Source of the DNA: Streptomyces typhae
GTDB taxonomy: Bacteria; Actinomycetota; Actinomycetes; Streptomycetales; Streptomycetaceae
Direction: 5' to 3'
Length of the DNA stretch: 64,000 bases
NCBI RefSeq assembly: GCF_009755605.1
Contig: NZ_WPNZ01000012.1
Span: 186,001 to 250,000, forward strand
Below, in pieces: positions 40,747-49,104 of the stretch; position 1 is the stretch's first letter; every line of letters starts with the position of its first letter. A program made the position numbers and the translations under genes. The notes beneath the pieces are model-generated. The model searched no databases. It had not been told where the DNA came from and worked only from the letters and a program-made list of their open reading frames with translations.

Positions 40747-41295
40747 TCAGACCGTGAGCAGCGCCTCCAGAGGGGCGCCGTCCAGGGCGGGAACCAGCCG
40801 CTCCCGGCCGCCGAGGAAGCCGAGCTCCATCAGCACGGCGACTCCGGCGACCTCGGCCCCGGCACGCCGGATGAGCCGCAGCGAGGCCTCCGCGGTGCCG
40901 CCGGTGGCCAGGACGTCGTCGATGACCATGACACGGTCACCGGCGGCGAGGTCCTCGGCGTGCACCTCGATCTCCGCGCTGCCGTACTCCAGCTCGTACG
41001 CCTGGCTGAGGGTCGCTCCGGGGAGCTTGCCCGCCTTGCGTACGGGGATGAAGCCGAGCCCGGCGCGCACGGCGACCGGCGCCGCCAGGATGAAGCCGCG
41101 CGCCTCCAGACCGACGACCTTCGTGGCCCCCGAGCGCACGCACAGCTCGGCGAGCGCGTCGGTCAGGGCCGCGAACGCCACCGGGTCCGCGAGCAGCGGC
41201 GTGATGTCCTTGAACATCACACCGGGCTCGGGGTAGTCCGCGACGTCCCGGATGCGGCTGAGCAGCAGCGCGCTGGTGTCGGCGAGCTCGGTCAT
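40747..41295 (-). CDS. apt: adenine phosphoribosyltransferase
   Basis: Salvages adenine to AMP using PRPP. 182 residues of the type I PRTase fold, with VVGLEARGFILAAPVA, the PRPP loop RVMVIDDVLATGGTAEAS and the N-terminal YPEPGVMFKDITPLL motif typical of Apt. ATG 41293-41295 overlaps the secF stop (ATGA). The order secD-secF-apt-relA is a well-known Streptomyces/actinobacterial arrangement, in which purine salvage is next to the ppGpp synthetase; a hairpin pair separates apt from relA here. Confidence 0.97.
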   Translation of the reverse strand: MTELADTSALLLSRIRDVADYPEPGVMFKDITPLLADPVAFAALTDALAELCVRSGATKVVGLEARGFILAAPVAVRAGLGFIPVRKAGKLPGATLSQAYELEYGSAEIEVHAEDLAAGDRVMVIDDVLATGGTAEASLRLIRRAGAEVAGVAVLMELGFLGGRERLVPALDGAPLEALLTV

Positions 41296-42425
41296 CGGCG
41301 CTTCCCCGACGGGCGGCCGCGGCCGCGGTTGCGGGTGGGCTGGGAACGCGGTCCCGAGCGCGGTCCCACCACGGCGGGCGCCGCGTCCTCGGAGTCGTCG
41401 TCCTGCGGGTCGTCGCCCACCGGCTCCGTCGCGGCCTCCGCGGACTCGCCCTTGGCCGCGGCGGCCCTGCGCTTGGCGAGGACCCGCTTCTTGAGCGCCT
41501 TCATCTGCGGCTCGGTCTCCTTGAGATCCGCGACCAGCGGGGTCGCGATGAAGATCGAGGAGTACGCGCCCGCGGCGAGGCCGACGAACAGCGACAGCGA
41601 GATGTCGTTCAGCATGCCCGCGCCGAGGAAGCCGCCGCCGATGAACAGCAGGCCCGCGACCGGCAGCAGCGCCACGACCGTGGTGTTGATGGACCGCACC
41701 AGGGTGCTGTTGATCGAGCGGTTGGCGACCTCGCTGTACGTGAAGCGGGTCTGCTTGGCGAGGTCCTTCGACTGTTCCTTGAGGCTGTCGAAGACCACGA
41801 CCGTGTCGTACAGCGAATAACCGAGGATGGTCAGCAGACCGATCACCGTGCCCGGTGTGACCTCGAAGCCGACGAGGGCGTACACACCCACGGTGATGGT
41901 GATGTCGTGGATGAGCGCGATGAGGGCGGCCACGGCCATCCGCCACTCGAAGGCGATCGCCAGATAGATCACCACCAGGATCATGAAGATCGCCAGGCCC
42001 TGCCAGGCCTTGTTGGCGATCTGTTCACCCCAGCTCGGACCCACCAGGTCGGCGTTGATGTCGTCCGCGTTTATGTCGAGCTCCTTGGCGAGCTCGGCCT
42101 TGATGCGGTCGGACTTGTCCGTGTCCACGCCGGCGATCTGGATGCGCAGGGTGTCGTTGCCGAGCTTCTGCACGATCGCGTCGTGCCCGGAGGCCTCCTC
42201 GGCGATCTCGTCGGCCTTGGAGACGGACACGCTGGTCTTCGGCGTGTTGAAGACGGCGCCGCCCTCGAACTCGATGCCCATGTTCAGGCCGCGCACCGCC
42301 AGGCCGACGATGGCCGTGATGGTGATCAGGATCGAGATGCCGTACCAGATCTTGCGCTTGCCGACGAAGTCGTAGCCGACCTCGCCGCGGTAGAGCTTGG
42401 CGCCGAGATCTCCCAGTTTCGACAT
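41292..42425 (-). CDS. secF: protein translocase subunit SecF
   Basis: Works with SecD to use the proton motive force for late protein translocation. 377 residues with six transmembrane helices, the first at about 25-45 (WYGISILITITAIVGLAVRGL), the periplasmic GIEFEGGAVF motif, and the conserved TM4-5 region TPGTVIGLLTILGYSLYDTVVVFD with the functional Asp. The C-terminal tail (about 310-377) is cytoplasmic, acidic then basic (DDPQDDDSEDAAP, RNRGRGRPSGKRR). ATG 42423-42425 starts one nucleotide after the secD stop, so SecD and SecF are coupled. Confidence 0.97.
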   Translation of the reverse strand: MSKLGDLGAKLYRGEVGYDFVGKRKIWYGISILITITAIVGLAVRGLNMGIEFEGGAVFNTPKTSVSVSKADEIAEEASGHDAIVQKLGNDTLRIQIAGVDTDKSDRIKAELAKELDINADDINADLVGPSWGEQIANKAWQGLAIFMILVVIYLAIAFEWRMAVAALIALIHDITITVGVYALVGFEVTPGTVIGLLTILGYSLYDTVVVFDSLKEQSKDLAKQTRFTYSEVANRSINSTLVRSINTTVVALLPVAGLLFIGGGFLGAGMLNDISLSLFVGLAAGAYSSIFIATPLVADLKETEPQMKALKKRVLAKRRAAAAKGESAEAATEPVGDDPQDDDSEDAAPAVVGPRSGPRSQPTRNRGRGRPSGKRR

Positions 42426-42426
42426 C

Positions 42427-44244
42427 TCACGCCTCCTTCGGGGTCGAGTCGACGGGGGCGGCCGGGCCGGTGCTCCGCGCGCGGCGCAGCGGCGGCTTGG
42501 CACCGAGACGCTTCGGGTCGAGGCCGGACCACTTGCCACCGCTCGCGAAGAACTTCTTGCGAGCCATGATCGTCATCAGTGGCTTGGTGAAGAAGAACAC
42601 CACCACGACGTCGAGGAGCGTCGTCAGGCCGAGCGTGAACGCGAAGCCCTGGACCTTGCCGACGGTGACGATGAAGAGCACCGCGGCCGCGAGGAACGAC
42701 ACGAAGTCGGAGACCAGGATGGTGCGCCGCGCGCGCGGCCAGGCGCGCTCGACGGCCGGTCGCAGCGTACGGCCCTCACGGACCTCGTCCCTTATGCGCT
42801 CGAAGTAGACGATGAAAGAGTCGGCGGTGATACCGATGGCGACGATGGCGCCGCAGACCGCGGGCAGGTTCAGCGCAAACTTAATCGTCGGGCCGAGCAG
42901 CGTCATGATCGTGTACGTCAGCGCCGCGGAGACGAAGAGGGACGCGATGGCGATGAGCGCGAGACCGCGGTAGTACGCCACGAGGTAGATGATGACGAGC
43001 GCGAGGCCGATGGCACCGGCGATCATGCCGGCCCGCAGCTGCTCGCCGCCCAGGGCCGCGCTGACCGTGGTGACGCTCTGCTCCTTGAAGGTCAGCGGGA
43101 GCGCGCCGTACGACAGGATGTTGGCCAGGTCCTTGGCCTCGTCCTGGGAGAAGCTGCCGGAGATCTCGGCGTCACCGGTGGTCAGCGCCTGGCTGACGTA
43201 CGGGGCGGAGACGACCTCGCCGTCCATGACGATGCCGAACTCGTTCTGCGGCGGCTGCTTGCTGGCGAGCTTGCCGGTGATGTCCGCGAACTGCTTCGTG
43301 CCCTTCTTGGAGAAGTTCATCGTGACCTTCCAGCCAGCGGCACCCTGGGTGTCGTAGACGGCCTTCGCGTCATCGACCTCCTTGCCGTTGACCTCGGAGG
43401 GGCCGAGGATGAACTTGTCCCAGCCGTTCTTGTTCTCACCGCAGGCTACGACCGGGTCGGTGGCCTTGACGCCCGTCTTGACCTTGGCGCGGGCCTTCTT
43501 GTCGGTGCAGTCCAGCTTGGCGAACTGCTCCTGGAGCTGCGCGGTGGGGTCGCCGGAGGGAGTGGGCGACGGGTCCTTCTTGCCGTCGTCCTTCTTGTCC
43601 TTGGCCGGGTCGTCCTTCGCGTCGGCCTTCAGGCCCTCGGTGACGGAGCGGCCCTGGGTCGTGGGCGTCGCGCTCGGCGAGGTCGCCTCTTCCTTGGTCT
43701 TGTCGCTCTCCTTGGACTTGTCGCCGTCCTTGGACTTGTCCTCGGACCCGTCGCCGGACTTGTCCTTCGACTTGTCGCCGGACTTGTCCTTGCCGGAGTC
43801 CGTCGGCTTGGGCGTCGGCTTCTCGCCTGCGCCGGTGCTCGGCTGCTGGGCCAGGACGGGCCGGAAGTAGAGCTGTGCGGTCGTGCCGACCTGCTCACGC
43901 GCCTGTTTGGCGTTGGTGCCCTTGGGAATGTTGACGATGATGTTCCGGTCGCCCTGGGTCTGCACCTCGGCTTCGGAAACACCCAGACCGTTGACACGGT
44001 TGTTGATGATGTCGACAGCCGTGTTCAGGTTGGTCTGATTGATCGCGTTCTTCTGGCCCGGCTCGTTCTTCGCCTCGAGCGTGATGCTCGTACCGCCGGC
44101 GAGGTCGATGCCGAGACGGGGCGTGGTGTGACCGGAGAGGAACATCCCTCCGGTGAGCGCCACCAGGGCGATCATGATCAGGACCAGGGTGCGGCCCGGT
44201 TTCCCCTGGGCGGCCTGCTTGCGGCCCTTCTTGGGTGCTGCCAC
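42427..44244 (-). CDS. secD: protein translocase subunit SecD
   Basis: Partner of SecF in the membrane. 605 residues: TM1 (about 20-40, TLVLIMIALVALTGGMFLS), the P1 head with PRLGIDLAGGTSITLEA, and TM2-6 with ALTYTIMTLLGPTIKFALNL, GIGITADSFIVYFERIRDE-type motif (VAIGITADSFIVYFERIR) and TLGLTTLLDVVVVFFF. Between P1 subdomains lies a Lys/Asp/Ser-rich low-complexity insert (about residues 145-225, for example DKSKDKSGDGSEDKSKDGDK), which is not expected in the core fold. GTG 44242-44244 is chosen: it gives AAPKKGRKQ and has GGGAG upstream; TTG 44265 is an alternative. Confidence 0.95.
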   Translation of the reverse strand: MAAPKKGRKQAAQGKPGRTLVLIMIALVALTGGMFLSGHTTPRLGIDLAGGTSITLEAKNEPGQKNAINQTNLNTAVDIINNRVNGLGVSEAEVQTQGDRNIIVNIPKGTNAKQAREQVGTTAQLYFRPVLAQQPSTGAGEKPTPKPTDSGKDKSGDKSKDKSGDGSEDKSKDGDKSKESDKTKEEATSPSATPTTQGRSVTEGLKADAKDDPAKDKKDDGKKDPSPTPSGDPTAQLQEQFAKLDCTDKKARAKVKTGVKATDPVVACGENKNGWDKFILGPSEVNGKEVDDAKAVYDTQGAAGWKVTMNFSKKGTKQFADITGKLASKQPPQNEFGIVMDGEVVSAPYVSQALTTGDAEISGSFSQDEAKDLANILSYGALPLTFKEQSVTTVSAALGGEQLRAGMIAGAIGLALVIIYLVAYYRGLALIAIASLFVSAALTYTIMTLLGPTIKFALNLPAVCGAIVAIGITADSFIVYFERIRDEVREGRTLRPAVERAWPRARRTILVSDFVSFLAAAVLFIVTVGKVQGFAFTLGLTTLLDVVVVFFFTKPLMTIMARKKFFASGGKWSGLDPKRLGAKPPLRRARSTGPAAPVDSTPKEA

Positions 44245-44428
44245 CTTCTCGTTCTCCCTGTCCAACCGTCCGGCCTGCGGAGTGCCTCCCCATCACCTGC
44301 GCTGAGCGGAGGCCTGCGTGGAGGGGACCCGGGCGGGCGGCCATGAAGTTGTGTCGAGACGCGGCGCGAAATCACCTGGGCGGGGGTGGTGGTGCGCGAG
44401 CGGGCGCACGCCGGTCCCCCGGCCGTGA

Positions 44429-44923
44429 CTACTTCGCGCCGGACTCGCCGTCGGTCTTCTTCGGCTCTGCGTCAGCTGCCTCGGGGGCCTCGTCGGCCGT
44501 GTCCTTCTTGCCGAGGTCCTTGCCGAGGTCGATGCGGGAGTCGTCCGAAGAGTCCGCGGCGGCGGCGCGCTCGTCGGTCTCGGTGAGGGAGGAGGCGTCG
44601 TCCGGGACCACGGGGGTGTCGTCGGACGTCAGCTCGTCCTCCGCACCGTGCACGATGCGGTTGTACTCGTCGTCGTCGAGGACGGCGCCGATGGCGTTCT
44701 TCGCGTAGACCGCGTGGACGCCGGGGGCCACCTCGAGGAGGACCGCGTCGTCGTGGACCTCCTTGACGGTGGCGTACATGCCTCCGATCGTGCGGATGCC
44801 GGTGCCAGGCGTCATGTCATTGCGCATCTGGGCAGCCGCCTGCTGCTTCTTCTTGGCGGACCGGGTCATCAGGAACATGGCCCCGATGAGCACGATGAAG
44901 GGGAGGAGGGTCACGATATTCAC
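44429..44923 (-). CDS. yajC: preprotein translocase subunit YajC
   Basis: Small accessory subunit of the SecDF complex. 164 residues: a single N-terminal transmembrane helix (IVTLLPFIVLIGAMFLMTR), the YajC core (MRNDMTPGTGIRTIGGMYATV, LLEVAPGVHAVYAKNAIGAV) and a long acidic tail (TSDDTPVVPDDASSL ... EPKKTDGESGAK) longer than in E. coli. GTG 44921-44923 is chosen to start directly before the helix; an upstream GTG at 44944 is in frame. First gene of yajC-secD-secF-apt. Confidence 0.92.
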   Translation of the reverse strand: MNIVTLLPFIVLIGAMFLMTRSAKKKQQAAAQMRNDMTPGTGIRTIGGMYATVKEVHDDAVLLEVAPGVHAVYAKNAIGAVLDDDEYNRIVHGAEDELTSDDTPVVPDDASSLTETDERAAAADSSDDSRIDLGKDLGKKDTADEAPEAADAEPKKTDGESGAK

Positions 44924-44976
44924 GGGACGGAGTTTCCTTCGCACGACCGCGTAAGGGAGCGGCCTGATGGATGGGG

Positions 44977-44994
44977 GTGGGCGGCGCCGCCCAC
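44977..44994 (-). terminator. 9-bp palindromic stem between ruvB and yajC
   Basis: GTGGGCGGCGCCGCCCAC is a perfect palindrome. It lies 106 nt beyond the ruvB stop and 54 nt before the yajC start, so it may end the ruv transcript or shape the yajC leader. With no loop and no T-tract its role is uncertain. Confidence 0.4.
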
Positions 44995-45100
44995 AAGGGC
45001 GGCATCGGCGGAGTCTAAGCGAGTCCGCACCTTACGAACAACGCTCAGCATGGCACCGCAGTTCCTGATGGAGCGACTCCCCGCGCCGCCACGCGCCACG

Positions 45101-46216
45101 TCACGACCCGAACAAGTCCTGTTGTCCAGTTCCCGCTCCCTGCCGGGGCGGTACGAGACCCAGATGGGCCCAGGCCGCGGGCGTCGCGACCCGCCCCCTC
45201 GGGGTGCGGGCGAGCAGCCCCTCCCGGACGAGGAAGGGCTCGGCGACCTCCTCGACCGTCTCACGCTCCTCCCCCACCGCGACAGCGAGGGTCGACAGGC
45301 CGACAGGGCCGCCGCCGAACAGCTTCAGGAGGGCTTCGAGCACGGCCCGGTCGAGGCGGTCGAGGCCCCTGCCGTCGACCTCGTAGACCTTGAGGGCCGC
45401 GCCCGCGATCTCACGGTTGATCGCGCCGTCCGCTTTGACCTGCGCATAGTCGCGTACGCGGCGCAGCAGGCGGTTGGCGATACGCGGGGTGCCACGGGAC
45501 CGGCCCGCGATCTCGGCGGCGCCCTCGGCGTCGATGCCCACGTCGAGCAGGAGCGCGGAGCGGTGCACCACGCGCTCCAGCTCCGCCGGTTCGTAGAACT
45601 CCATGTGGGCGGTGAAGCCGAAGCGGTCGCGCAGCGGCGGCGGCAGCAGCCCCGCGCGCGTGGTGGCACCGACGAGCGTGAACGGGGGCAGCTCCAGCGG
45701 GATGGCGGTGGCGCCGGGACCCTTGCCGACGATCACGTCGACCCGGAAGTCCTCCATGGCCATGTACAGCATCTCCTCGGCGGGCCGCGACATGCGGTGG
45801 ATCTCGTCGAGGAAGAGGACCTCGCCCTCCTGGAGGGAGGACAGGATCGCGGCGAGGTCGCCCGCGTGCTGGATGGCGGGGCCGCTGGTGATGCGGATGG
45901 GGGCGCCCATCTCGGCGGCGATGATCATCGAGAGGGTGGTCTTGCCGAGGCCGGGGGCGCCGGAGAGCAGCACGTGGTCGGCGGTGGCGCCGCGGGCGCG
46001 GGCGGCGCGCAGGACCAGGTCGAGCTGGACCCTGACCTTTTCCTGGCCGATGAACTCGCCGAGGTCCTTGGGGCGCAGGGCGGCCTCGACCGCCTGGTCC
46101 TCGCCGTCGGCGACAGCGCCCACGAGCCGCTCCGCCTCGGGCACGCCGAGCCGCTCGGCCGCGTCGGCCGCCTCCTGCCCGGAGGCGGCCTCGTCGGTCG
46201 TGTCGTCCCAGTTCAT
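45101..46216 (-). CDS. ruvB: Holliday junction branch-migration helicase RuvB
   Basis: Hexameric AAA+ motor driving branch migration with RuvA. 371 residues: Walker A VLLSGAPGLGKTTLSMI, Walker B EVLFLDEIHRMSRPAEE, sensor LVGATTRAGLLPPPLRDRFG with arginine finger region, and C-terminal winged helix (GRGLDRLDRAVLEALL ... GLLARTPRGR). The N-terminus has an extra 45 residues (MNWDDTTDEAASGQEAADA) before the conserved LRPKDLGEFIGQEKV, common in streptomycetes. ATG 46214-46216 is created within a 20-bp duplication and overlaps the stop of a seven-codon leader peptide (see 46213-46236). Confidence 0.97.
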   Translation of the reverse strand: MNWDDTTDEAASGQEAADAAERLGVPEAERLVGAVADGEDQAVEAALRPKDLGEFIGQEKVRVQLDLVLRAARARGATADHVLLSGAPGLGKTTLSMIIAAEMGAPIRITSGPAIQHAGDLAAILSSLQEGEVLFLDEIHRMSRPAEEMLYMAMEDFRVDVIVGKGPGATAIPLELPPFTLVGATTRAGLLPPPLRDRFGFTAHMEFYEPAELERVVHRSALLLDVGIDAEGAAEIAGRSRGTPRIANRLLRRVRDYAQVKADGAINREIAGAALKVYEVDGRGLDRLDRAVLEALLKLFGGGPVGLSTLAVAVGEERETVEEVAEPFLVREGLLARTPRGRVATPAAWAHLGLVPPRQGAGTGQQDLFGS

Positions 46217-46250
46217 GCGGTGTGTGCCTCGTTCATGCGGTGTGTGCCTC
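46211..46250. repeat. 20-bp perfect tandem duplication at the ruvB start
   Basis: Positions 46211-46230 and 46231-46250 are identical (GTTCATGCGGTGTGTGCCTC on the plus strand). The copy nearer the gene contains the ruvB ATG and the other contains a second ATG in a different phase. Confidence 0.95.
46213..46236 (-). CDS. putative leader peptide of ruvB (7 residues, MNEAHTA)
   Basis: A tiny frame ATG-AAC-GAG-GCA-CAC-ACC-GCA-TGA begins at the upstream copy of the duplication (46236) and its TGA overlaps the ruvB ATG as ATGA. The same GAGGCACACACCGC sequence precedes both ATGs, so both have equal ribosome access. If translated it would deliver ribosomes to ruvB by re-initiation. Existence as a translated peptide is inference; it may be a neutral by-product of the duplication. 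Confidence 0.35.
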   Translation of the reverse strand: MNEAHTA

Positions 46251-46349
46251 GCGTCCGTACGGGGGTCTGCGGTCTGTCGTGGCTCTGTTGCGGCTGTGTC
46301 GTGGCGATCGCCGTGCCGTGCCTGGGGCGGCGGCGGGCGGCCGGGGGGC

Positions 46350-46961
46350 TCAGCGCGTGCGGTTCAGGGTCTGGAGGGCGGCCTTCAGGAGCTGTCCCAC
46401 CTGGGGGGTGCCCTCGGCGGCCTCGGCCTGCGGGGTCACGGCGGCGACGGCTTCGTCGGCCTCGCGTGTCGCGTACCCGAGGCCGATCAGGGCGGCGTGC
46501 AGTTGGTCCCGCCAGCCCGCGGTGACGGACGTCCCGATGGCGGGGCCGCCGGTGCCGAGGGGCTCGCCGAGGCGGTCCTTGTACTCCAGGAGGAGCTTCT
46601 GGGCGCCCTTCTTGCCGATGCCGGGCACGGCCGTGAGCGCCTTCTCGTCGCCGGTGGAGACCGCGCGGCGCAGGGCGTCGGGGCTGTGCACGGCGAGCAT
46701 GGCCTGGGCCAGGCGCGGGCCGACGCCGCTCGCGGTCTGCAGCAGCTCGAAGGTCTGGCGCTCGTCGTCGTCCGCGAAGCCGTACAGCGTCAGGCTGTCC
46801 TCCCTGACGACCAGCGAGGTGGCGAGCTTGGCCTGCTGGCCTACGCGGAGCGTGGAGAGGGTGTTCGGCGTGCACTGGACGGCCATGCCGACACCGCCGA
46901 CCTCGATCACCGCGGTGTCCGGCGCGAGGGCGGCGACGGGGCCGCTGACAAAGGCGATCAT
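46350..46961 (-). CDS. ruvA: Holliday junction DNA-binding protein RuvA
   Basis: Tetramer that holds the four-way junction for RuvB. 203 residues: OB-fold domain I (MIAFVSGPVAALAPDTAVIEVGG), helix-hairpin-helix motifs in domain II (LLQTASGVGPRLAQAML and ALTAVPGIGKKGAQKLL), and a C-terminal RuvB-contact domain (about 155-203). The ATG (46959-46961) overlaps the ruvC stop as ATGA. A 113-nt gap separates its stop from the ruvB leader. Confidence 0.97.
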   Translation of the reverse strand: MIAFVSGPVAALAPDTAVIEVGGVGMAVQCTPNTLSTLRVGQQAKLATSLVVREDSLTLYGFADDDERQTFELLQTASGVGPRLAQAMLAVHSPDALRRAVSTGDEKALTAVPGIGKKGAQKLLLEYKDRLGEPLGTGGPAIGTSVTAGWRDQLHAALIGLGYATREADEAVAAVTPQAEAAEGTPQVGQLLKAALQTLNRTR

Positions 46962-47515
46962 GCGGTACGGCCTTTCGATGCGTGCTTGGCCACGGCCTGC
47001 TCCAGGCGGTTTCGGGCGACCGCCTGCTGGAGGCGGCTCTGCGCGGGGGCGCGCCAGATGTGGCAGATGGCGAGGGCGAGGGCGTCGGCGGCGTCGGCGG
47101 GTCTCGGCGGTGCGTCCAGGCGGAGCAGGCGGGTCACCATCGCGCCGACCTGCGCCTTGTCCGCGCGGCCGCTGCCGGTGACGGCGGCCTTGACCTCGCT
47201 CGGGGTGTGCAGGGCGACGGGGATGCCGCGGCGGGACGCACACAGCATGGCTACGGCGCTTGCCTGGGCTGTGCCCATCACCGTGCGGACGTTGTGCTGG
47301 CTGAACACGCGCTCGACGGCGAGGACTTCGGGCCGGTGCTCCTCCAGCCACTCCTCGATGCCCTGCTCGATGGCGACGAGGCGGTGGCCGAGCTCCGCGT
47401 CGGCCGGGGTGCGCACGACCCCTACGCCGCGCATGGTCAGGGGGCGTCCCGCGACGCCGTCGACGACCCCCACACCACACCGGGTCAGCCCCGGGTCGAC
47501 CCCCAGCACGCGCAC
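46958..47515 (-). CDS. ruvC: crossover junction endodeoxyribonuclease RuvC
   Basis: Resolves Holliday junctions by paired nicking. 185 residues of RNase H fold. Acidic active-site residues are visible: Asp7 in VLGVDPGLTRCG, Glu in VLAVERVFSQHNV (near 68), and the pair in PRPADAADALALAICH near 140. The C-terminus (SRLQQAVARNRLEQAVAKHAS) contains an internal near-repeat of 'RLxQAVA'. Start GTG 47513-47515. First gene of ruvC-ruvA-(leader)-ruvB, downstream of yebC. Confidence 0.96.
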   Translation of the reverse strand: MRVLGVDPGLTRCGVGVVDGVAGRPLTMRGVGVVRTPADAELGHRLVAIEQGIEEWLEEHRPEVLAVERVFSQHNVRTVMGTAQASAVAMLCASRRGIPVALHTPSEVKAAVTGSGRADKAQVGAMVTRLLRLDAPPRPADAADALALAICHIWRAPAQSRLQQAVARNRLEQAVAKHASKGRTA

Positions 47516-47571
47516 GTGGCCCCTCCAATCGCCTGTCCGTGCAGGTTATCGGGTCCCTCTGACAACGCGAG

Positions 47572-47599
47572 GGGCCGACGGGGTGTGTCCCGTCGGCCC
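47572..47599 (-). terminator. hairpin after yebC
   Basis: An 11-bp perfect stem (47599-47589 with 47582-47572) with a 6-nt loop lies between yebC and ruvC on the minus strand, 84 nt after the yebC stop. It may separate the pdx-yebC and ruv transcripts. No T-tract. Confidence 0.6.
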
Positions 47600-47600
47600 G

Positions 47601-47660
47601 AGCGCGCCCCACAGGGGCGCGGGGAACTGCGCGGGCGACCACGGGCGGCCCGCGGCGGCA
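47601..47660. repeat. dispersed Streptomyces intergenic repeat
   Basis: Contains GCGCCCCACAGGGGCGCGGG followed by GAACTGCGCGGGCGACCACG. I recognise this as one of the short sequences found scattered between genes of many streptomycete chromosomes (from memory, function unknown). It starts with its own small hairpin (GCGCCCC/GGGGCGC). Confidence 0.6.
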
Positions 47661-47682
47661 CCCTGGAAGCCCGGCGGAGCGC

Positions 47683-48435
47683 CTACGCGTCGACCTTGGC
47701 CATGACGTCGTCGGACACGTCGAAGTTGGCGAAGACGTTCTGCACGTCGTCGCTGTCCTCCAGGGCGTCGATGAGCTTGAAGATCTTGCGGGCGCCCTCC
47801 TCGTCCAGCTCGACCTGCATGGTCGGGACGAAGTTGGCGTCGGCCGAGTCGTAGTCGATGCCGGCCTCCTGGAGCCCGGTGCGCACCGCGACCAGGTCGG
47901 TGGCCTCGCTCAGCACCTCGAAGGACTCACCGAGGTCGTTGACCTCCTCGGCACCGGCGTCCAGGACGGCGCCGAGGACGTCGTCCTCGGACAGCTCACC
48001 CTTGGGGACGATCACGACGCCCTTGCGGTTGAACAGGTACGACACGGAGCCCGGGTCGGCCATCGAGCCGCCGTTGCGGGTCATCGCGACGCGCACGTCG
48101 GAGGCCGCGCGGTTGCGGTTGTCCGTCAGGCACTCGATGAGCACCGCGACACCGTTCGGGCCGTAGCCCTCGTACATGATCGTCTCGTAGTCGGCGCCAC
48201 CGGCTTCGAGACCGGCACCGCGCTTGACCGCGGAGTCGATGTTCTTGTTCGGGACGGACTGCTTCTTCGCCTTCTGGATGGCGTCGAAGAGCGTCGGGTT
48301 TCCTTCGACGTCAGCGCCGCCGGTCCGCGCCGCGACCTCGATGTTCTTGATCAGCTTCGCGAAGAGCTTGCCGCGCTTGGCGTCGATCACGGCCTTCTTG
48401 TGCTTCGTCGTAGCCCATTTAGAGTGGCCGGACAT
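47683..48435 (-). CDS. yebC: YebC/PmpR family protein
   Basis: Members act as transcriptional regulators or, for recently studied homologues, as factors that relieve ribosome stalling at proline stretches. The 250-residue protein has the invariant N-terminus MSGHSKWATTKHKKAVIDAKRGKLFAKL, the motif NKNIDSAVKRGAG and three-domain length. It is placed between pdxT and ruvC, a conserved order. The conserved link of yebC to ruvC does not prove a recombination role. ATG 48433-48435. Confidence 0.95.
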   Translation of the reverse strand: MSGHSKWATTKHKKAVIDAKRGKLFAKLIKNIEVAARTGGADVEGNPTLFDAIQKAKKQSVPNKNIDSAVKRGAGLEAGGADYETIMYEGYGPNGVAVLIECLTDNRNRAASDVRVAMTRNGGSMADPGSVSYLFNRKGVVIVPKGELSEDDVLGAVLDAGAEEVNDLGESFEVLSEATDLVAVRTGLQEAGIDYDSADANFVPTMQVELDEEGARKIFKLIDALEDSDDVQNVFANFDVSDDVMAKVDA

Positions 48436-48483
48436 CTGCCTGTCTCCTTCGCGTAACCCACCTCAGTACGAACGCCAGAGATC

Positions 48484-49092
48484 CTACAAGGATCGCGGTG
48501 CCTGCTTCGCCCGGACCATGTCCACGAACAGGGCGTGCACCCTGTGGTCCCCCGTGAGCTCGGGGTGGAAGGACGTGGCGAGCACATCGCCCTGGCGCAC
48601 GGCGACGATGTGTCCCTCGTGCTCGGCGAGCACGTCGACGGCGGCACCGACCGACTCCACCCAGGGTGCGCGGATGAAGACACCCTCCACAGGGTCGCCC
48701 CCGATCCCCTTGACGTCCACCGCCGACTCGAAGGACTCGTTCTGCCGCCCGAAGGCGTTGCGGCGCACGATCATGTCGATGCCGCCGATCGTCTCCTGTC
48801 CCGAACGGGGGTCGAGGATCTTGTCGGCCAGCAGGATCATGCCCGCGCAGGTGCCGTACACCGGCAGACCGTCACGCACGCGCGCGCGAAGGGGTGCGAG
48901 CAGGCCGAAGAGGACCGCGAGCTTGGAGATGGTGGTCGACTCGCCGCCCGGCACGACCAGGCCGTCGATGTCGTCGAGCTCCTCGGGGCGCCGCACCGGC
49001 CTGGCCGCGGCGCCCGCCGCGGCCAGGGCGACGAGGTGCTCCCGCACGTCGCCCTGGAGGGCCAGGACGCCTATCACGGGGGTGTCCGTCAT
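48484..49092 (-). CDS. pdxT: pyridoxal 5'-phosphate synthase glutaminase subunit PdxT
   Basis: Releases ammonia from glutamine for PdxS. 202 residues of class I amidotransferase fold with IGVLALQGDVREHLVAL, LVVPGGESTTISKL, nucleophile Cys in YGTCAGMILLA and the catalytic His-Glu pair in ATSFHPELTGDHRVH. ATG 49090-49092 lies 12 nt after the pdxS stop, giving a pdxS-pdxT operon that makes vitamin B6 from ribose 5-phosphate, glyceraldehyde 3-phosphate and glutamine. yebC follows after 48 nt. Confidence 0.97.
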   Translation of the reverse strand: MTDTPVIGVLALQGDVREHLVALAAAGAAARPVRRPEELDDIDGLVVPGGESTTISKLAVLFGLLAPLRARVRDGLPVYGTCAGMILLADKILDPRSGQETIGGIDMIVRRNAFGRQNESFESAVDVKGIGGDPVEGVFIRAPWVESVGAAVDVLAEHEGHIVAVRQGDVLATSFHPELTGDHRVHALFVDMVRAKQAPRSL

Positions 49093-49104
49093 CTTCGGAG
49101 TGCC

